From Dicaeum eximium (taxonomy: Eukaryota > Chordata > Aves > Passeriformes > Dicaeidae), in the NCBI GenBank assembly GCA_013396995.1, contig VWZP01009170.1, forward strand, positions 124,001 through 188,000: a stretch of 64,000 nt of DNA, written 5' to 3'. Shown here one piece after another: positions 27,685-39,020 of this stretch. Every line of letters begins with the position of its first letter. The first letter of the stretch is position 1. The notes under the pieces were generated by a model. The model had not been told where the DNA came from. It did not search any database and saw only the letters and a list, made by a program, of their open reading frames with translations. The position numbers and the translations under genes were made by a program.

Positions 27685-27804
27685 ATTGGCTGAGGCTCTG
27701 AGCAACCTGGTCTGGTGGAAGGTGTCCCTGCCCCTGGCAGGGAGGCTGGAACAAGAGGAGTTTTAAGCTCCCTTCCAGGCTAACAAACTCTGTCATTCTC
27801 TGAT
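27685..27804 (+). mobile_element. CR1 LINE, short 3'-end fragment
   Basis: The block resembles the CR1 3' untranslated end: CTCTGAGCAACCTGGTCTGG, then GTGGAAGGTGTCCCTGCCCC, then GGAGGCTGGAACAA, and a decayed terminal octamer region at TGTCATTCTCTGATT. CR1 is the main avian non-LTR retrotransposon and inserts 5'-truncated, as here. Only about 120 bp is left and no reverse transcriptase sequence remains. Confidence 0.88.
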
Positions 27805-27933
27805 TAAAGCATTTGGACCTGAACACTGGGCCAGGGAGCAGCAGGGACTGCCTAACCCCATGAGGACACAGCAGCTGTTGATGGAGGCAGCCAAACCATC
27901 ACCCAGCATCCTCGTCCTACAAGGAAAAAAAAA

Positions 27934-28021
27934 NNNNNNNNNNNNNNNNNNNNNNNNNNNNNNNNNNNNNNNNNNNNNNNNNNNNNNNNNNNNNNNNNNN
28001 NNNNNNNNNNNNNNNNNNNNN
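27934..28021. other. Assembly gap (88 N)
   Basis: Eighty-eight N, bordered on the left by nine A and on the right by ten T followed by TCTTTT. The true content and length are unknown. The arrangement suggests an unresolved homopolymer, a hairpin-forming A/T repeat or a misjoin. Open frames running through the N stretch are meaningless. Confidence 0.99.
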
Positions 28022-31000
28022 TTTTTTTTTTCTTTTCTCCACAAGATTGGTGACGATGGAGGAAGGGAGCAGGTGGGAATCCCAGGGGTGAGCTTCATCT
28101 GCCACAGGAGGGAGCAGCTGGGACCATGCCCAAAGTTAAAGTGAAGCTCAGCCAGGAGGGTTCTGAGGATACTTTTCTTTGAATGGGAAGGCACATCATT
28201 CCAGTAGTGAGAAAGGATCTGGTTTAAGGGCTAAAATAAAAAGCTGTATATTGCTGAAAATGCAGAATCTCAATTTTCCTGTGACATGCAGGATTCATTT
28301 CTGGGCCTTGCAGTTCATGAGATAATGGACTGTATAACTGTGACTAACAGCCCCTTTTTGGCACATGTCCTGGAACTCAAAGCAGTGTAATTTTTATTTC
28401 GGAATATCACAACTAATTATTCTATTACAACTAGCTGTAATGTTACAACTAACATTATTCATCTAGGCCCTGGTTATCCTTTCCCTTTTATAAATCCTAC
28501 TTCTGCACAGATTGAATGTTGAGGCCATTAACACTTTGATTACAGTCTAGTCATATTAAATTATCCCTTGGTAGTAAGGTTGTCCTGTCAGCCACTATAC
28601 CCACAATTAATTGAAAAGATAACTGGTGCTTTGATGCAAAGGCTGAGCTGGAGTAGTGTAGCAACCCCCAGGGAATCTGGTGCAGGCTCAGGTGGGTCCT
28701 CCCTCCTTCCTTGCAATGAGGCTGGAGACAAAATGGAGTTAGGCTGTAAATGGGAACAGGATTTAGGCTTGTCACAAAAGTGGCTGGCTGCATGCTGAAG
28801 CCTAATTCGTTTTTTAAGTCCTCCTGGGTGACACAGGAGAGAGAAAGATGAAAAACAGGGAATTGAGTTTCTACCTTCTGCTTAAAAGTAGGTCCCCATC
28901 CCTATGTGTTCAAAGGGCCTTGGGGAAACATCACAGCTCCAGGGAACAGAAATCCTGGTGTTAGACTTCAGCCCTGGCATACAATTCCACTGCCCACCTC
29001 TGCATGGGGCCTCTCAGGTTGCTGTTTTCCAGGGTATTTCAGGGTACCTGAGGGGGGATGTGCCACAGAGACTCCTATTTCCAGCAGAAAGACTTTGGGG
29101 TGGTTTCCAAACATCCATCATCCCTGGACTGAGCAGCTCCATGGATAATTGCCTTTTTGGCAGCTGTTGCCTATGGCTGGGAGCTGCAGCAAGGGCTGCT
29201 CGCCCCAGGCCTGCCTTGTTTATCTCCCCACCCTGGGACAGACAATGAGCTACGATTTTCCTCTCCATAATTATTGATGGAGTGGCTGGTAAACTCTTCC
29301 TTGCCCCCCCACCAGACTCAAAGGTTAGCTTGTTAACGAGGAGGTTTTCAGATACTCAGCACCCGTGTTCCCTTCGGGGGTGAGTGGGGTGCCTTTTAAT
29401 GGTTGTTTGATGCTGTTCACATGGGCAGGCAGCAGATAACAAGGCAAATGATTGTCTGCTTTGCTGATCAGAGCCTGTAATAACCCCTTGCTTGGTGCTG
29501 CACATTCAATTCCCGACAAACCAAAAGGCCCTTACCATTTGGGCTGATGCTATTTTTTACCCCTGACACACACCAGTTGGGCATGAGGTTGTTGCATCTA
29601 ATTGCAAATGATCTTTGATTTTTTATTTTTTTCCCCCTGATATCTCCAGAGGCATAGCTTTTGGAATGCCAGCAGCAGGCAATGCAATTTCAAAACATTT
29701 GGGAATGCCAATTAGGGCTTATTTATGTGATGATTGAGCTGCCTGAGAGCTCGGTGCCCACCAGAATGCACTGTGGCTTTAGACAAAGGGAATTTTCTTG
29801 CCTGCCTACATCTGATGAAGAGGAATACTTGCATGATGATGGCTCTTTTCTCTGTAGTTGAACACCTTAGTTCAATTGTTTGCACCTGCAAAAAGTAGTG
29901 TGTCCATCCTTGCATGGAGGCTGGTGCATTGTCACATGGGGTTTGTCTATACTAATTTATGTTACTGCACATAGAATAACAAAAAGAAATTACAAGTAGC
30001 TCTAAAAAGAAGAAACTTTTTTTTTCACTAATCTCTAGTAGTAAACTTAGGTTTATAATAAATGTAGTAAATATAGGTTTATGGGTAAATAGTAAACTCA
30101 AATTTCTGCTGAATTATTGGTTAGTTCCACTAAACCAACTGGGAAAAATTGTTTTGTTGTGTGGGTGTGCTTTTCATTTGGTGTTCGTTGCATTTTTACT
30201 ATTGGAGCACAGGTGGAATTTATTTGACGTACGACTTGAGCCTGTGTTTCCAACACTAAATATCTTGTATTTTGGAGATGGGATCTGCTGTTCTGCCCTG
30301 GCACCTTCCAGCCCTCGAGAACAGCAGGAATTCATTGCAGACCCTTCCAAATTATGCAGTCCTTGCAGGTGGAGGTGGCTGGAGGAGTTTCTGCAGCAGA
30401 CACGGCGGGATTTTCCCTCTGCTCCCCTTCCCGCATGGTGCGCCTGGAGCTCATCACCTTCTTCCCTCCTGCCCTTGTTAGTTGTTACTGTTCCCAGAAA
30501 TATTCCTGAATCCAGGTGAACTGGGAGCTGTTGCCCTCTCCTGTGTGGCAGGAGGGCAGAGCAAGGCTGTGGTGTGAGAGCCCAGGAGAGCCACCAAGCG
30601 CACTGCACAAAACCCAGCGCGGCTTCGGTCCTCAGGAGCTCGGCCTGCTGTGTGTGAACCTCACACATTCTATAAATAAGCAGAGTGCATATGTCAGGGC
30701 ACAGAAGTAGGAGGACAGTGTCAGAAGACATTTACTGCTTGCTTGAGGAGCAGCCAGTTGAGATGAAAGCTTTGTGGCCAGGCTTTCCCAAAGAGCTCGC
30801 TCGCGTGATTGAGGTCGGCTCTCATTTAGCCACTAAAATTAGCTGGGGAGCTTCTAGGCCAGCTGACTCTTTTGGGTGCTAAACAGCTTTGACAGCCTGG
30901 CCAGAGATAGCCCAGAAAGTTCAGCTGAGTGCTAAAAATAAAATTAAAAAAAACCCTATTGGTTATGGAACTTCTCCAAATGGAGTGGACCTCCTCTGGA

Positions 31001-34000
31001 ACCCATCCCTCATGCTGCCTGCTGAGGTTTTGAAAATCTGCTTGTTCTTTGCAGATAGGTTGGAGACACTGGGAGATACTTGCAGGCAGAGAGATACAGA
31101 TCTGTGATGCACACCCACAGCTCTAGGGCTGCTTGAGCTGTGTTCAAGCTGCTGAGCACTCAAGTGATATAAGACTGGATGAAAGTAGTCAGTGCTGTAC
31201 AACAGTCCCCCCAGCCATAAAACAAGCACTATCCTCTGCTTCTCCCCAGGAACGACAGGGGTGGCATTTAAAAACAAAAAACCCCACAACAAACACAAAG
31301 AAGCAGAAAAAAACAGAATAGCGAGCTTTTTTCTTCTTGCTCCTGTTTTTGGTGTTGTGCTTTGTCTTCTGGTTTTAGCTTTAAAAGCTTGAAGTTTCCC
31401 CCACTGTGAATTGGGTGAGATGTATTTTTAGAAAACAATAAGGATCTCATGAGGCTAGAGCTGGGTCTAATAAAGAAGAGACTAATTGAGGAAGGGCAAG
31501 AACCAAATTATAATGTTTCACTTATTATTGTGAAAATTACCTATGAATAGGAAGAGGAAACAGCTGGAATTAATATTGTCTCGCGTTTTGATTTTTTTAA
31601 AGTCAAACAACAAGAAATATTTGCTAAGAAATGAGAAACTGAAATGCTATTTTTTGAGTTTTTCACACAAAACTCTTTAATCCATTAGGGGAAATATCCA
31701 TAAAATGTTTTTCCATATGTCCTGCAGAAAGCTGGTCCTTTAGAAAATACCTAAATTCTCTTTCTATATCTGTGCCAGATGCTTTAGGCTTAATGCAGAA
31801 ATCACAAAATTTGTTAATACAAAGGGCAGCAAATGAAGCAGGACTTTGGGTAGAAAGGCCCCTGGAAGGCTATTGACTAAATCTGTAGGTTCATTAATCA
31901 CCTATGGATAGGAGTTTTCTTTTTATTTTTTTTTTCTGTGAGCCAGAAGATATATTCTTAATTAAGACAAACAAAGAAAGGGTGGTTCTACAACTCATTT
32001 TATGACAGTAATGGAAAGTCAGAACTTTATTTCAAGTGTATACCCACCATCTGTGGGGAGCTGTAGCAGAACTGAGTGATAAGGCCATTGCCTTTGATCA
32101 ACTCTCAAAATGAAACCTCATTGAACAACCTCTCTGGGTGAAATTCAGCCCTTGGATATGAAGGTATGTCTTATTAAAGACATGCATCTGAGAGCTAAAC
32201 ACAGCTACAGGAGTCCAGGCCAAACAAATCTGACCAGGGTATGAAAGTGAATTTTCACTGGTTACATGTAGGGAATGGTGTTGAAACAGTGAATGAAGTC
32301 CTACAGAGCTCTGATAAAAATGATCTTTATGGAAACTATTAAATTGGGTTTGGCTATCTTGGGTCATTTTATTGTTATTATTTCTTTGTCAGCGATCACC
32401 CAGAACAAAGTTTTCAGACTTTCCAGGAAATTCTCTGAAGATCAGTTACTGTACTGTCTTCCAAATTTATGGCTCTGCAGCTGACTACAGACCCAGATAT
32501 GCAGCCATAAGTAATCTCTCATGTCTTCCAGCCCATCAAATTGAAATCTGCTTCCTTGGGAGGAGGCAAAATGAAATTGGTGCATTACAAACAAATTTAT
32601 TAAAAGGTGTGTTCAATCTTCCATGAAGCATGAGAAATCATCAGTGCTTAGTAGGGAGTGAGATTTTTTTTCCTTTTTACTTTTTATTTTATGAGTATGA
32701 ATGTATCTGAGAAACTCAATAAAAGGAGCAGCATGGAATAAGTTTACCTTCTGGAAGTCAAAAAGCAAAGGCCAGACCTGGAGCTTATTAATGGCTGCAT
32801 AATCTATCAGTTCAGACTCAAAGAGCTGTGGGTAGAGGCTAAATTATTTGTAAGGTAATTTAGCTTGACCTTAATGAAGGCTAAGTTCCCACAGACCATG
32901 GCAAAGTCTATCAATCTCTCTGGCTCTGGAAGCACTTGGGGAATTTTCTAACTGTATCATCATAAGTGCATTTGTTGCTTATGAAATATTACAACAGAGA
33001 AGATTTTTTAACAATTGTTTTAAAAGGTAAGACTATAGCAGTGGTGGAAGTGCCTCTGGGATAACAAATTATTATTAGAAGGGGGAAAACTGCAACAGCA
33101 GGATACAGTGGTGAATTCCCCAGATGCAGAAAATCCTTTCACCCTCTTTCATCTGCAGTAGGAATGATTGAGTTTCTCCCTTGGCACAAATTTTTGTTTA
33201 GCAAGTCCTGTTGTGTCAGGCCTTTCTTGCAGCAGATAAAGGCAGGTGTGGAGGGGTGAGAGAAAACTCCTGCTGACTATAGATAGAGAAGGTACCTGAG
33301 GAAGGTGACTCATCTGAAGGGTTTTGCTTGCACACACTTAGACTAAAGCGGGGATGTTTTGCTGACTTGTGGCTACCAAAGAGTAGCACATTTCCAGCCT
33401 TCACCAACACAGCTGGGTGCCTTCAGCAGTCCTTCAGCTGCCCAAAGTCTAGAATTTGATCAGTTGTCCCTGACCCTCCTGTCAGTCCTGCCAAGGATCT
33501 CCTCTCTTGGGTGCCTGTTCCGCACGGATGTGCTGGAGAGGAAACAAAAGCAAAGTGCCTGCCCTGACACCTCAGTGCTGGAGAGATCCAGGTGCCTGAA
33601 CTCCTCTAAGGTTTTCCATCTTTGCAATGAGTCTTACTGCTTAGATAAGCATTGGTTCCAGCTCTCAGTTTCCTGACTACAAAGTAGGTTTGGGCCAGTT
33701 TTCTTCACATGAATAAACATGGTGATGACCAGGCATGACTGAGGCATCTTAAATTCTACATCATGGATTACTTTTGCATTGTTGAAGATAATGTAGGAAC
33801 AGCCCATGGCTGTTTGCACACCTGGTTCATCCCACAAAGTATTTGCTCAAGAAGGGCTGAGGGTCTGATATAGTCTGTTTAAGACACTGCAAAAGCTTCC
33901 AGTGGTTTCAGCAACTTCTAGTTGAAATTGCTTTGTCAATAGTCTTTGCTACTTTCCTCCAGCAAAAATGTTGTCTTTCTTCAATAAGGAGAATTATGTG

Positions 34001-35517
34001 TGTTTTTTCATTGTAGCTCTGCCTGTTTACCCTGTTGCTTTACTTACACTGTTTTCTTACCAGTATTTAATTTGTTCATATTTCCATTAAATTCCTCCAG
34101 GAATGGTCTTTTGGGGCTAGTTTTCAGTTTGCTGTTATATTCCTTTCTCACCCAGCAAACCCAGCTGCTGTATTTTTTTTACCAGTGCATTATTCAGCCT
34201 TGTGCTCTTTCCCAGGTTTTCTTCCTCTTTCTCCCCCTTCCTTCTCCTTCCATGCAGAGGAGTGTTCTGTGCTGTGCCTTTTTTCATTCTCCCTTTCTGC
34301 TTTCCTCATTTCCTCATGATATCTCCCTGGAAAGAAAATAAGCAGAGAAGGAGCCACGGAAGGAGGCAGTACAGCCATACTCACAAAAACAGGAAGACAA
34401 AGATATGGAGTGATGGATGGTGGTTCAGCATAATGTCTGAGCTCTCCTCACCTGTTTTGTTGCTTTATGCTAAGCAGAACTGCTACACTCTCTCCATTTG
34501 GATGAAAGGGTTCAAACAGCAAAAACAGCCAGTTCAATCTTTTATGTTTGCAAAGCAAGGCTTCAAAATGTAGCTCAAAGCTGTCTCTGGATGGTGCAGG
34601 CTAAATGTGGCAGCAGTGGCAAGCTCCTGGGCTTTCCCACAAGGGTACCAGAGCAATTTTGGGGCTCCTGTCCCAGAAACAGCTGGCAGATAAACCAGAC
34701 TCAAAGCCAGGATTTGCATTCACTCATATACTTCAATGAGTTGTAATTCTGTTACAGGGTTTTATGTTTTGTAATGATGCTGTTTTGAATTTTCTTTTAA
34801 TAGAAGTGTCATTACTTACTCTGGAAGTATACTTCAGCTGTTCAGACACCTCAGTATTCCAGGGAGATCTCTCTTTTCAGAAGGAAATTAATTCAGTGTT
34901 TAACTCACAGGGGTATTTCTGCAACCTGTTTTTAATGGGCAAATCAAAGATAAATTCAATATAGAGGAAATCATAAGAATAATGTCCAGTGTCTTCCTTC
35001 CTCCCTTCTTGGGGCAGACCTGCCAGGCAGCATTCCAGAGAGCTCTCTGGTGGGAACAGGAGATGCAGAAAGTGCTGCCATCAGTCTTTGCCTGCACTTA
35101 GCTAAACCTGTTGACATTCACAGACTGTAATGGCAGGAAAGCTTTCCAAAGCCATTTGACTGGAGAAATTTGAGTTATCATCGTTGTCGTATCTCAGTCT
35201 GACAGGGAAAATGATTTGTTGGTCAAAACGTCTCATAAACACAGACATTTGATTCCATTGAGTCAGAGGCACAGAATGTGGGTGGCTCGTCCCTGAGGGA
35301 AGGGGGAATGGAAGAGCAGGGAATTCACTGCACCACCACTGAGGTGGCTCTGGGCCAGCAGGGAATGCATCAGAAGAAATGCTGGCTGCCTGGGGAGAGG
35401 GAGCTCTCCCAGACCTTGGGAGCAGCTCCCCATTCTGGCCCAGTGCACCCATCTAGGCACAGGCTGGGCTGAGCTGGGACTGAGGTTTGTGTGCTGGGCT
35501 CAGCCAGAGACCTGCTG
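28022..35517. other. Non-coding single-copy stretch
   Basis: No gene or transposon recognised. AT-rich blocks alternate with moderately GC-rich ones. The segment 29330-29800 has a dense mix of homeobox-, POU/C/EBP- and TCF-like words and is discussed as a possible conserved element. Some CpG occurs near 30.4-30.8 kb but is too sparse to call an island. Confidence 0.6.
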
Positions 35518-35776
35518 GGAAGATGTGGCCATGCACAAGACTGACAGTACCTTGGACCTTATTAGCATAAAAGACTTGAAAAACAAAATGCCTTGGCAAA
35601 AGCAAATGGAACTCTGAGATTGAGTCAAGATTGCAAGAAGATCTTATCAGACAGCTATCTGGGAAAAGGAAATTTCATTAAGAACTGTAAGCCAAGAAAT
35701 ACTGTGATATGCATAAGTTTGTGTATTTGATTGTTACCTAATCTTTGTAGTAAACATTGTTAGTCTCCTGAAACAG

Positions 35777-35784
35777 TATATAAG
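35777..35784 (+). promoter_or_regulatory. LTR TATA box
   Basis: TATATAAG, 23 bases upstream of the AATAAA signal in the same LTR. Its position fits the U3/R boundary of a short retroviral LTR. Any present activity is unknown. Confidence 0.6.
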
Positions 35785-35799
35785 TCCTTGTAAGTTCCC

Positions 35800-35805
35800 A
35801 ATAAA
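35800..35805 (+). terminator. LTR polyadenylation signal
   Basis: AATAAA shortly after the TATA box in the solo LTR at 35.5 kb, as expected for the R region. GGATTCTG-type direct repeats follow just downstream. Confidence 0.6.
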
Positions 35806-38676
35806 ATCGGATTCTGATCGGATTCTGGATTCTGACAGGACTCAGATTTTGGGGTCCATTCAGTCTCCCCATCTCTACCCCCCACCATCGTCGATAGGAA
35901 GAGGGGAAATCCAAGTATCCCTTTATGCCTGAAGGACACCAGTGAGGGATGGGGCTGGCCAAGTGCACCCAGGATCTCCTTCTGCAGGCGCTTGAGGGGC
36001 TGAGCAAATCTCCTTGTGCTAATGGCCTTATTAAGATCAAGCCTGTGTACATTGCAAATCTTCACAAAGAGAAATTAGAGCCCAGATTAGATTAGGGGTT
36101 GAAGGCTGGGGGCATACAGCTGTTTGCCAAATTGCACGCTGAATTTCATTTTTGCATAGGCTTTTACTGATAGCAATTTGAAGGCAGTCATTAGAGCCAT
36201 CAGCCTTTGAATGAGAAATTTCAAGGGACACTTCAGCATAAATCTGCTCCTCTGCTATAAGAAATTATTCCTGATATGCTTTGGGCTATGGAAACCAATT
36301 ACATGAATTTTGCACAATAACCTGCTTCTCCCAAACACTCCTGGCCATAAACAGACATCTTTTTACTTCCAATTAACTGTGTGGGTGTGTAAACAATAAG
36401 GAAAACAGTCTTTTGAACTTGAATTTAATAACCAGAAAACAATGGGGGAAAGGAATCATCATTTACAGTTAGAATATGAGAGTTATGGCCATCCTTATTA
36501 CATTCCTCTGCAAGGTAGCTGATATTGTGAAAACAGACAAACCCTTTCCCATTAAATCATTAATGCTGCAAGGTTTATTCCTTACTGACTCCTAGGCTCC
36601 AAGATTTAGGAAAGGATAGGATATTAATTTCCAGAGCTAAACTTGACATAAGTCACAGTGCTCTAGTTGTCATTTAAACTTCAGGTGTGCTGTTCTTCTA
36701 TTCCAGATACTCCAGAGTTTCCCTGTAATTCCTGAATCCTGCTGAGTTCATGCTGTGGTGATATATCAATGTCAAAGGGATGCAACTGGTAATTCTGCCT
36801 GGCTGTTAAACTGCCTCGTGTCACCCTATTTCCAATGGCTGCTGACAAGGTATGTGTTTTACCTGCTTCCAAGTGCTTTAATCTTATTATTAGTAGACAA
36901 ATAAGCCATTATTAATGCTTAAAACCTTTTTTTACCTTCTCCCTCTCTGCCAGCCTGTTTTATATCAATATTAGTATTTCTAAACTGTGTATGTGTGACT
37001 CAGGCCTCCCATGTCATTAGTTTGAAAACCCTGAGAGCATTTTCCTACACAAAAATTGCACAGGGAAGGAAGAGGGTCTTTTTATTTACCTTCAGATTTC
37101 CATCCTTAAGGATTTTCTTGCTGGGTGTTCTCAGGTTTAAGATGCAATTAGAAGACTTAATTGGTTTTATATGAACCCTGGGATTCCTTCATTCCCCAGG
37201 AGCAACAGTTTTCATTAAAAACACCACCCAATATCATGAGACATGCAATTAAATTCTCGAGCTGCCAAAATAGTTGCAAAAATGGTTTAGAAAGCCATGA
37301 GGGATAAATATGTTGGGAGAGGAGGCTCTGGGGTGCCGTGAGCTGCTCCAGCTCCTGCTGTAGCAGAGCTCTGGATGTTTGGTGAGAGGCACAGCACTGC
37401 TCAAACCAGATCTAGCCAAGCCTTTAGCCAAGCTGGGGCCAGGACAGCTGCAGCCACAGCACTTGCATGTCTCCTGTCTGAAGGCAAGGCCCTGTAATTG
37501 CTGCTGGAATTGTGTTAATCCATGTCTCTAAAGGCCTGGCAAGGAGATGGAAGGATGGACCACAAAAGCTTCAGTTGCATCTTCTGGGCTTCTTGCAAAG
37601 GTTGTGCTTTTTGCAAAGCTTTGTTTTTCCCAAGCAGCAGTAGCACTGGGAAGGCAAAAAGAAACACTCATAAAATGTCTCCACCCTCCAAACTCAGCTG
37701 AGTGGAAAAGGAGTGTGTTATGCCAAATTTTCTTCCAGTTGCTTGGCTTAGTGCAGTGATGGTAGCACAACATGGAGGAAGCTGTGCCTGCCAGGTTGGG
37801 ATGTGGACTCACATCCAGCCAGCAGGAAAGAGCTGAGGGTTTGGCTGGGAGGGGAGAGAGATTTTCCTTTGTTAGCTGCTTTTGCATCTCGCACTGAGAA
37901 GAGGATCAAAGTTTGAAATGAGCAGCAGAACAGTGCTGGATCTGTGATCCACATGTCCAGGTGTATCTTCCCTTAATGTGCTCCTGAAGGCTTGAAGCAC
38001 AATCAGAAGTTCATTTGAAATTGTGAAACTCTCAGGTGAGCAGCATTGGTAGGTCAGAAGGAAGAGACATCAAGAACTAAACTTGCTATTTTGGTCTGGT
38101 TTTTCCCCCACTACCTTCGAAAAAAAGAGAGAGAGAGTGCATTGTAGAACCAAAAACTCATCTAGCCACCAAAACATTCCTTTCCCTTCAAAGTTAGGAA
38201 AAAAAAATCCTTCCAGGTATTGAAGAAGAGAATATGTGGAATATGTGCAGGGTTCTGTGATTCTCTCCCATTAGCCCTGGCTGTCTCCTGTTGTTTCCTT
38301 CAGCTGCAGTCTGCTGAGCTCCTGTCTTCCCATGGGAGATGGGCCTTGTTGCCTTGTACACAGAAATTGCAGGAATGTAGGTGTCTGTCATTCAGGTAGT
38401 TGCTATTTTATTCACCTTTTGAGGCACTGGAGAGAGGTCACCCTTTTTAAATAAAGCTAATATTTCAATAATTTGTGGTTTCAATTGTAAACAAGCTTGG
38501 TGTGATTATGTAGAGGCAGATGCTGGGAAACATGAAGTATTTTGTCTGGCAGGCTCTATCTCCCTCTAGGTCCAGCAGGCCAAGAGACCGAGCTTTCCTG
38601 GGAAGACCCACCACAGGAACAGCATCCAGCTTTTTCCTTTTTCCTTTTCTTCTTTTTTTCTTTTTTTTTCCCCCAG

Positions 38677-38927
38677 CAGCCTCGCTACTTTTCGAACTTA
38701 AAAGCAAAACCTGTTCCTTTTTCTCCTCATTGTGCAAATCTGCAGAGAGAGGAAGATGGGCAGAGGCTGGGAGCACTTTCATCCTGCTGGGGCTGTGTGC
38801 GTGTGAACATCCCGAGCATCCCGGGGGAGCCTCTCTGGGAAGCGCCGCGGAGCCGGCGGCGGTGTGTGGCGCCGATAAGGACATGAAACAATGGCAGCGA
38901 CACCGAGAGCCTTCACACAATTACTTG
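38677..38927 (+). other. Candidate exon (unproven)
   Basis: A strong polypyrimidine tract (38630-38674) ending in CAG at 38676 could be a 3' splice site, and TTG|GTGAGG at 38927/38928 a 5' splice site, enclosing 251 bp. One plus-strand frame is open throughout. Alternatively, within the CpG cluster an ATG at 38891 has A at -3 and G at +4 and would encode MAATPRAFTQLL before the donor, as in a first coding exon. I recognise no protein in either reading. Splice-like signals are common by chance, so an enhancer or non-coding exon is equally possible. Confidence 0.22.
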
Positions 38928-39020
38928 GTGAGGATGTAGCAGAGCCAGGAGCTTTGTGCCTTCCCTGCACGGAGCGGATCTGCTCGCTCCTGAGCGCTTA
39001 ACTCCTTCTCCTCCTTTGCG
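38800..39020. promoter_or_regulatory. Small CpG cluster
   Basis: Eighteen CpG dinucleotides in about 220 bp, 13 of them in 38800-38905. It is the densest CpG patch I can see in a window otherwise strongly depleted in CpG. This suggests a germline-unmethylated promoter or enhancer core. It is shorter than a formal CpG island. GATA-like (CGATAAGG) and SOX-like (AAACAATGG) words lie at its centre. Confidence 0.4.

Larger units (their letters stand above)
35524..35896 (+). mobile_element. Solo LTR of an endogenous retrovirus (ERVK-like)
   Basis: A 373-bp block starts TGTGGCC and is flanked by a perfect 6-bp direct repeat GGAAGA (35518-35523 and 35897-35902). A 6-bp target duplication is typical of class II (ERVK-type) elements. 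Inside, in correct order on the plus strand, are a TATA box (35777), an AATAAA signal (35800) and a short R/U5-like region. The 3' terminus reads GATA where an intact LTR would end in CA, probably one mutation. No gag, pol or env sequence is present, so this is a recombined solo LTR. The class assignment rests on the duplication length and is inferred. Confidence 0.75.

Noticed and set aside
28390..28460. Three spaced copies of ACAACTA
   Set aside because: Short, imperfect and irregularly spaced; not a CRISPR-like or tandem array.
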